Of a stretch of DNA of 46,588 nucleotides, positions 43,040 to 46,588 are shown one piece after another. This DNA comes from Prolixibacteraceae bacterium (lineage in GTDB: Bacteria; Bacteroidota; Bacteroidia; Bacteroidales; Prolixibacteraceae). The notes below the pieces were generated by a model. The model saw only the letters and a list, made by a program, of their open reading frames with translations. It did no database searches and was not told the origin of the DNA. Each line of letters starts with the position of its first letter. The stretch's first letter is position 1. A program made the position numbers and the translations under genes. The DNA is taken from contig CANJNY010000024.1 in the NCBI GenBank assembly GCA_947475715.1, positions 1-46,588 on the forward strand. Direction: 5' to 3'.

Positions 43040-44917
43040 ATGATTAAAAACAGTCAACAGGGAAACCTTAAAAAACCCTGGACATGGATTCCTTCCCTGT
43101 ATTTTGCTCAGGGACTACCGTATGTGATTGCAATGACGGTGGTAGTTATCATGTATAAACGGTTGGGTATCTCAAATACAGATATCACGTTATATACCAG
43201 TTGGCTTTATTTACCCTGGGTAATTAAGCCTTTCTGGAGTCCGTTTGTTGATGTGCTTAAAACAAAACGATGGTGGATTATTACGATGCAACTTCTAATT
43301 GGGGCTGGCCTGGCCGGAGTTGGCTTTTTGATCCCCGCACCATTTTTCTTTCAGGCCACCCTTGCACTCCTTTGGCTTATTGCCTTCAGTTCGGCTACTC
43401 ATGATATTGCAGCAGACGGCTTTTATATGCTGGCTCTGGATAGTTCGCAGCAATCGTTCTTTGTCGGCATTCGCAGTACTTTTTACCGCCTGGCGATGAT
43501 TACCGGTCAAGGTTTGTTAATTATTATTGCCGGATCATTAGAAAGTCTTACCGGTTTGGAACCGGTGCATTTTTCGGTGCAATCATCAACATCACCCCAA
43601 ACGGAGATCATATTGCAACCGGATAATTCTATTTTATCTCAAAACAAGGAAATGGCCTTTGTCGCATTCCCTTCCAGGCTTGTCCTTAATACACAGAATA
43701 TAACCCCGGATTCGCTTAAGAGAATTAAAAATTTTGCGTTGGATGAGAATCGAAAAAATGGATTTATTGCTACTGAACAGACCAATGGAGTGCAAAGTGG
43801 TGTAAAAACAGATTCTTGGTGGACTAAATTTATTTCATCCCCATTGGGTAATTTCATTAAGGATCATTTTGGTAAACCAAATACGGATAAGATAGGACTC
43901 AACGGGAGGGTAGGCAATGCCGGAATCGTTACTGTCCGACTGAACAGACAACCCGGACAAGGAGAAACAGTGGTGCTAAATTCGCATTTAAGTGAAGGAG
44001 ACAAGAGCATTTCAATAATTTCGGGTGATCGGTTGGTTTTTACATCAGAAAATTGGGATAAACCGGCGTACCAGGTTGTGCAACTGGACTATAAACTTAA
44101 AGAGCAGGTTAGTTCAGAATTCCGCGGAATTTCTGGTAATTTAAGGCTTGCATGGAGTATTACGTTTTTTATTTTGGCCGGATTTTTTCTGTTGATTTTT
44201 ATTTATCACCGTTTTGCCTTGCCTCATCCATCAGGGGATCATCCTTCCGAAACACATTCTGCAGGTGATGTTTTTCGCGAATTTGGAGCTGCATTTGCCT
44301 CCTTTTTTCAAAAAGAAGGAGCAGGGATAGCTATTGCATTTTTGTTACTTTACCGTTTGGGTGAAGCAATGCTTGTAAAAATGGCCCCGCCCTTTCTTCT
44401 GGATGCACGCGAACTGGGTGGATTGGGACTTACAACAGGACAAGTAGGATGGGTTTATGGAACGGTGGGGGTGATTTCACTCACGATTGGAGGTATAATC
44501 GGAGGTATAGCAGCCTCACGGAAAGGATTGAAATTTTGGATCTGGCCAATGGCTTTATGCATAACGTTACCGCATATTTCCTATTTGTATTTATCCTGGT
44601 TTACCCCTGAAAGTTTGATTCTTGTCAATATCGCAGTGGCTGTGGAACTCTTTGGTTATGGGTTTGGTTTTACAGCATTCATGCTTTATATGATCTATTT
44701 TGCCGATGGAAATCATAAAACTGCCCATTATGCTATTTGCACCGGATTTATGGCCCTTGGGATGATGCTTCCCGGTATGGTGGCTGGCTGGCTTCAGGAT
44801 CTTCTGGGGTATAACCATTTCTTTATTTGGATATTGATATGTGCAATACCAACTCTGGCTCTTATTCCATTTTTAAAGATTGACAAAGATTATGGCATAA
44901 AAAAAGGGGATAGTTGA
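43040..44917 (+). CDS. AmpG-like MFS permease with a large periplasmic insert
   Basis: A 625-residue MFS protein, well above the 430-490 of AmpG. The opening SLYFAQGLPYVIAMTVVVIMYKRLG and LPWVIKPFWSPFVDV fit the AmpG/acetyl-CoA transporter branch, which imports muropeptides or anhydro-disaccharides. Between membrane helices 5 and 6, residues about 171-368 form a soluble insert with strands such as ISGDRLVFTSENWDKPAYQV, resembling a beta-sandwich. If the N-terminus is cytoplasmic, this loop faces the periplasm and could pre-bind the sugar. It follows the GH9-deacetylase gene by 180 bases and has murK/murQ in the same locus, fitting import of amino-sugar fragments. Confidence 0.82.
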   Translation: MIKNSQQGNLKKPWTWIPSLYFAQGLPYVIAMTVVVIMYKRLGISNTDITLYTSWLYLPWVIKPFWSPFVDVLKTKRWWIITMQLLIGAGLAGVGFLIPAPFFFQATLALLWLIAFSSATHDIAADGFYMLALDSSQQSFFVGIRSTFYRLAMITGQGLLIIIAGSLESLTGLEPVHFSVQSSTSPQTEIILQPDNSILSQNKEMAFVAFPSRLVLNTQNITPDSLKRIKNFALDENRKNGFIATEQTNGVQSGVKTDSWWTKFISSPLGNFIKDHFGKPNTDKIGLNGRVGNAGIVTVRLNRQPGQGETVVLNSHLSEGDKSISIISGDRLVFTSENWDKPAYQVVQLDYKLKEQVSSEFRGISGNLRLAWSITFFILAGFFLLIFIYHRFALPHPSGDHPSETHSAGDVFREFGAAFASFFQKEGAGIAIAFLLLYRLGEAMLVKMAPPFLLDARELGGLGLTTGQVGWVYGTVGVISLTIGGIIGGIAASRKGLKFWIWPMALCITLPHISYLYLSWFTPESLILVNIAVAVELFGYGFGFTAFMLYMIYFADGNHKTAHYAICTGFMALGMMLPGMVAGWLQDLLGYNHFFIWILICAIPTLALIPFLKIDKDYGIKKGDS

Positions 44918-45110
44918 CCTCGTGATTTTGGGCTGGGAGGCTTTTTAGGACAAAAATTAAGGTTGAGAAATGTCAGCCAAAGATTTAATTTTAACGATTT
45001 TATAGCTGAATATTGATAGTCGTTGCGTCTTCTGTGTCAAATGACCAATTGGTTAGTCTGCAGCTTCTGGGAAATTAAAATTTATTCGTTTAAATTGACA
45101 ATTTAATAAG

Positions 45111-46588
45111 ATGAAAAAACTGATTTTATTAACTTTTTTATTGCTGTTTGGAATTAATTTAATGGCCTCAAAATTTCCAAAGCGGGAGATGAGAGCTGTA
45201 TGGATCGCGACGATAGCCAATATTGACTGGCCATCATCCTCAAACCTTACATCAGATCAGCAAAAAAAGGAATTTATTGAATTACTCGATCTGGTCAAAG
45301 CGTATAATATGAATACGGTTATATTTCAAATCAGACCAGCCTCAGACGCGTTTTATGCTTCTGATATTGAGCCATGGTCGCAGTGGTTGACAGGAAAGCA
45401 GGGAAAACGTCCCGATCCCTTTTATGATCCATTGGATTTTGCGGTTGTTGAATGTCATAAACGGGGGATCGATCTTCATGTTTGGCTTAATCCTTATCGG
45501 GCCATTTCGGATGTGAATGTCAATAAAAGTTCTTCTGAACATATCTCCAATACCCATCCTGAGTGGTTTATCACCTACGGAAAAACAAAATTATTTGATC
45601 CCGGATTACCACAAACCAGAAATTATGTGGCAAAAATCGTAAGTGATATTGTGCGCAGGTATGATATAGACGCAATTCATATGGATGATTATTTTTATCC
45701 ATATCGCATTTCCGGGGTGACCTTCCCTGATGATAAAACGTTTAGTGATTATCCCGGAAATTTTCATGCAAATGAAAAAGAGGATTGGAGAAGGAATAAT
45801 GTCGATCTAATCGTAAAGCAACTGCATGATAGCATAAAATCGATTAAACCATGGGTTGAATTTGGAATCTCTCCCTTTGGAGTATGGCGTAATATCCAAA
45901 AGGATCCTTTAGGTTCGAACACCAAAGCAGGGCAAACTAATTACGATGATCTCTATGCCGATATTCTGAAATGGGAATATAATCAATGGATCGATTATGT
46001 TGTGCCGCAGGTATATTGGGAGATAGGAAAAGAAATTGCTGATTATCAGATTATCGCCGATTGGTGGAGTCATCATTCATACGGAACCCAGCTCTTTATC
46101 GGGCACGGATTATATAAACTCGATGGTGAGGCAAAAGAAAAATCATGGCAAAGTGCTGATGAGATAATAAATCAGATCAAATTAAACCGCAAGCTTAAAA
46201 CAATAACCGGAAGTGCTTTTTATAGTGTTAAGTTTCTTCGAAAAAACCCCCTTAATCTTCACGAAAAACTAGAGGATCAGTTATACCGGTATCCGGCTCT
46301 GGTTCCACTCAATGACCGGATTATGCCGGTTACTCCTTCGGATCCCATCAATGCACAAATGAGCATCGTGGATGGTCAGCTTCATTTTAACTGGGCTAAA
46401 GGGGCAAATACCAAATCATTTGCCATTTATCAGTTCACGAAATGGCAAAGAAAAAATATTAAAAACCCGGCCCGAATATTTCTCACTACAGCTAACAATT
46501 CGGTTAGCTATGTTCTGGATAATTCAACTGATCCCCGGCATTTCAGGTATGTGGTTACAGCTATCAGCCCAACAAACAGTGAAAGTCA
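45111..46588 (+). CDS. GHL10/DUF187 glycoside hydrolase, DigH-like (partial, runs off window)
   Basis: The ATG at 45111 opens a frame of 492 complete codons with no stop before the window ends. A signal peptide (to about residue 19) precedes KREMRAVWIATIANIDWPSS, the start of the GHL10 barrel. Barrel motifs follow: VIFQIRPASDAFY, IDLHVWLNPYR, IHMDDYFYPY near 189 with acidic residues, FGISPFGVWRN and YVVPQVYWEIG. From about 405 an FN3-like domain begins (NAQMSIVDGQLHFNWAKG). E. coli DigH, of this family, cleaves denuded peptidoglycan glycan. It follows the AmpG-like gene by 193 bases on the same strand. The C-terminus is unseen. Confidence 0.85.
   Translation, partial: MKKLILLTFLLLFGINLMASKFPKREMRAVWIATIANIDWPSSSNLTSDQQKKEFIELLDLVKAYNMNTVIFQIRPASDAFYASDIEPWSQWLTGKQGKRPDPFYDPLDFAVVECHKRGIDLHVWLNPYRAISDVNVNKSSSEHISNTHPEWFITYGKTKLFDPGLPQTRNYVAKIVSDIVRRYDIDAIHMDDYFYPYRISGVTFPDDKTFSDYPGNFHANEKEDWRRNNVDLIVKQLHDSIKSIKPWVEFGISPFGVWRNIQKDPLGSNTKAGQTNYDDLYADILKWEYNQWIDYVVPQVYWEIGKEIADYQIIADWWSHHSYGTQLFIGHGLYKLDGEAKEKSWQSADEIINQIKLNRKLKTITGSAFYSVKFLRKNPLNLHEKLEDQLYRYPALVPLNDRIMPVTPSDPINAQMSIVDGQLHFNWAKGANTKSFAIYQFTKWQRKNIKNPARIFLTTANNSVSYVLDNSTDPRHFRYVVTAISPTNSES

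Noticed and set aside
45342-45557. Minus-strand 71-codon frame as a gene
   Set aside because: It lies wholly inside the GHL10 glycosidase gene, which has strong protein-level motifs on the plus strand.
1-46588. CRISPR array, tRNA, rRNA or prophage
   Set aside because: No regularly spaced direct repeats, cloverleaf-like segments, rRNA signature sequences or phage structural genes were seen in the intergenic regions.

Overview
The window reads as a chromosomal segment of a free-living member of the Bacteroidota, probably Bacteroidales/Marinilabiliales-like. This rests on several observations: start codons lack Shine-Dalgarno sequences; several genes have the TAnnTTTG -7 box, two or three of them with a TTG/TTTG -33 box; there are many signal peptides ending in ...AQ and many lipoproteins; and families typical of the phylum recur (DUF1573, GH97, MurK-type kinase, DUF4922, AmpG with a large insert, golvesin-domain amidase). 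No rRNA, tRNA, CRISPR array, prophage or intact insertion sequence was seen. The assignment below order level is a guess.

Layout. Positions 1-5584 hold a carbohydrate-catabolic fragment: the end of a DUF1080 (3-keto-disaccharide hydrolase) gene, an intergenic stretch with decayed gene pieces, a Tat-exported Gfo/Idh/MocA oxidoreductase, a large secreted helical-toroid protein and an EamA-type exporter. Positions 5660-16554 are mostly housekeeping: an rRNA m5C methyltransferase, a RidA protein, an M28 peptidase, a DUF1573 protein, GpmI with a DUF3109 protein, an orphan xylose-type binding lipoprotein and an HD hydrolase. Among them sits an unusual repeat protein ending in a GH16-like domain that lacks its catalytic glutamates (7240-9024). 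A HydG homologue (16758-18266) lacks one expected C-terminal cluster cysteine. It is followed by a GH97 plus MFS pair, an S37 peptidase, and a coupled lytic-transglycosylase-like/NAGPA-like pair.

Positions 25328-31577 look like an outer-membrane exopolysaccharide module: a Wzi-like barrel, then four genes in which the two halves of a YjbH-type protein flank a lipoprotein and a small barrel.

Positions 31568-46588 form the most striking region. A minus-strand murK-murQ pair diverges from a long plus-strand series: an Amidase_3-type amidase interrupted by a golvesin domain, a tandem GT2-like protein, a DUF4922 protein with GalT/HIT-like motifs, a SpoIID-type transglycosylase without a signal peptide, a GH9-polysaccharide deacetylase fusion, an AmpG-like permease with a large periplasmic insert, and a DigH/GHL10-type glycosidase running off the end. 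Together they suggest a locus that strips stem peptides from peptidoglycan, cuts the denuded glycan, imports it, and converts MurNAc to GlcNAc-6-phosphate. The GT2 and DUF4922 proteins hint at an extra, undescribed nucleotide-sugar step.
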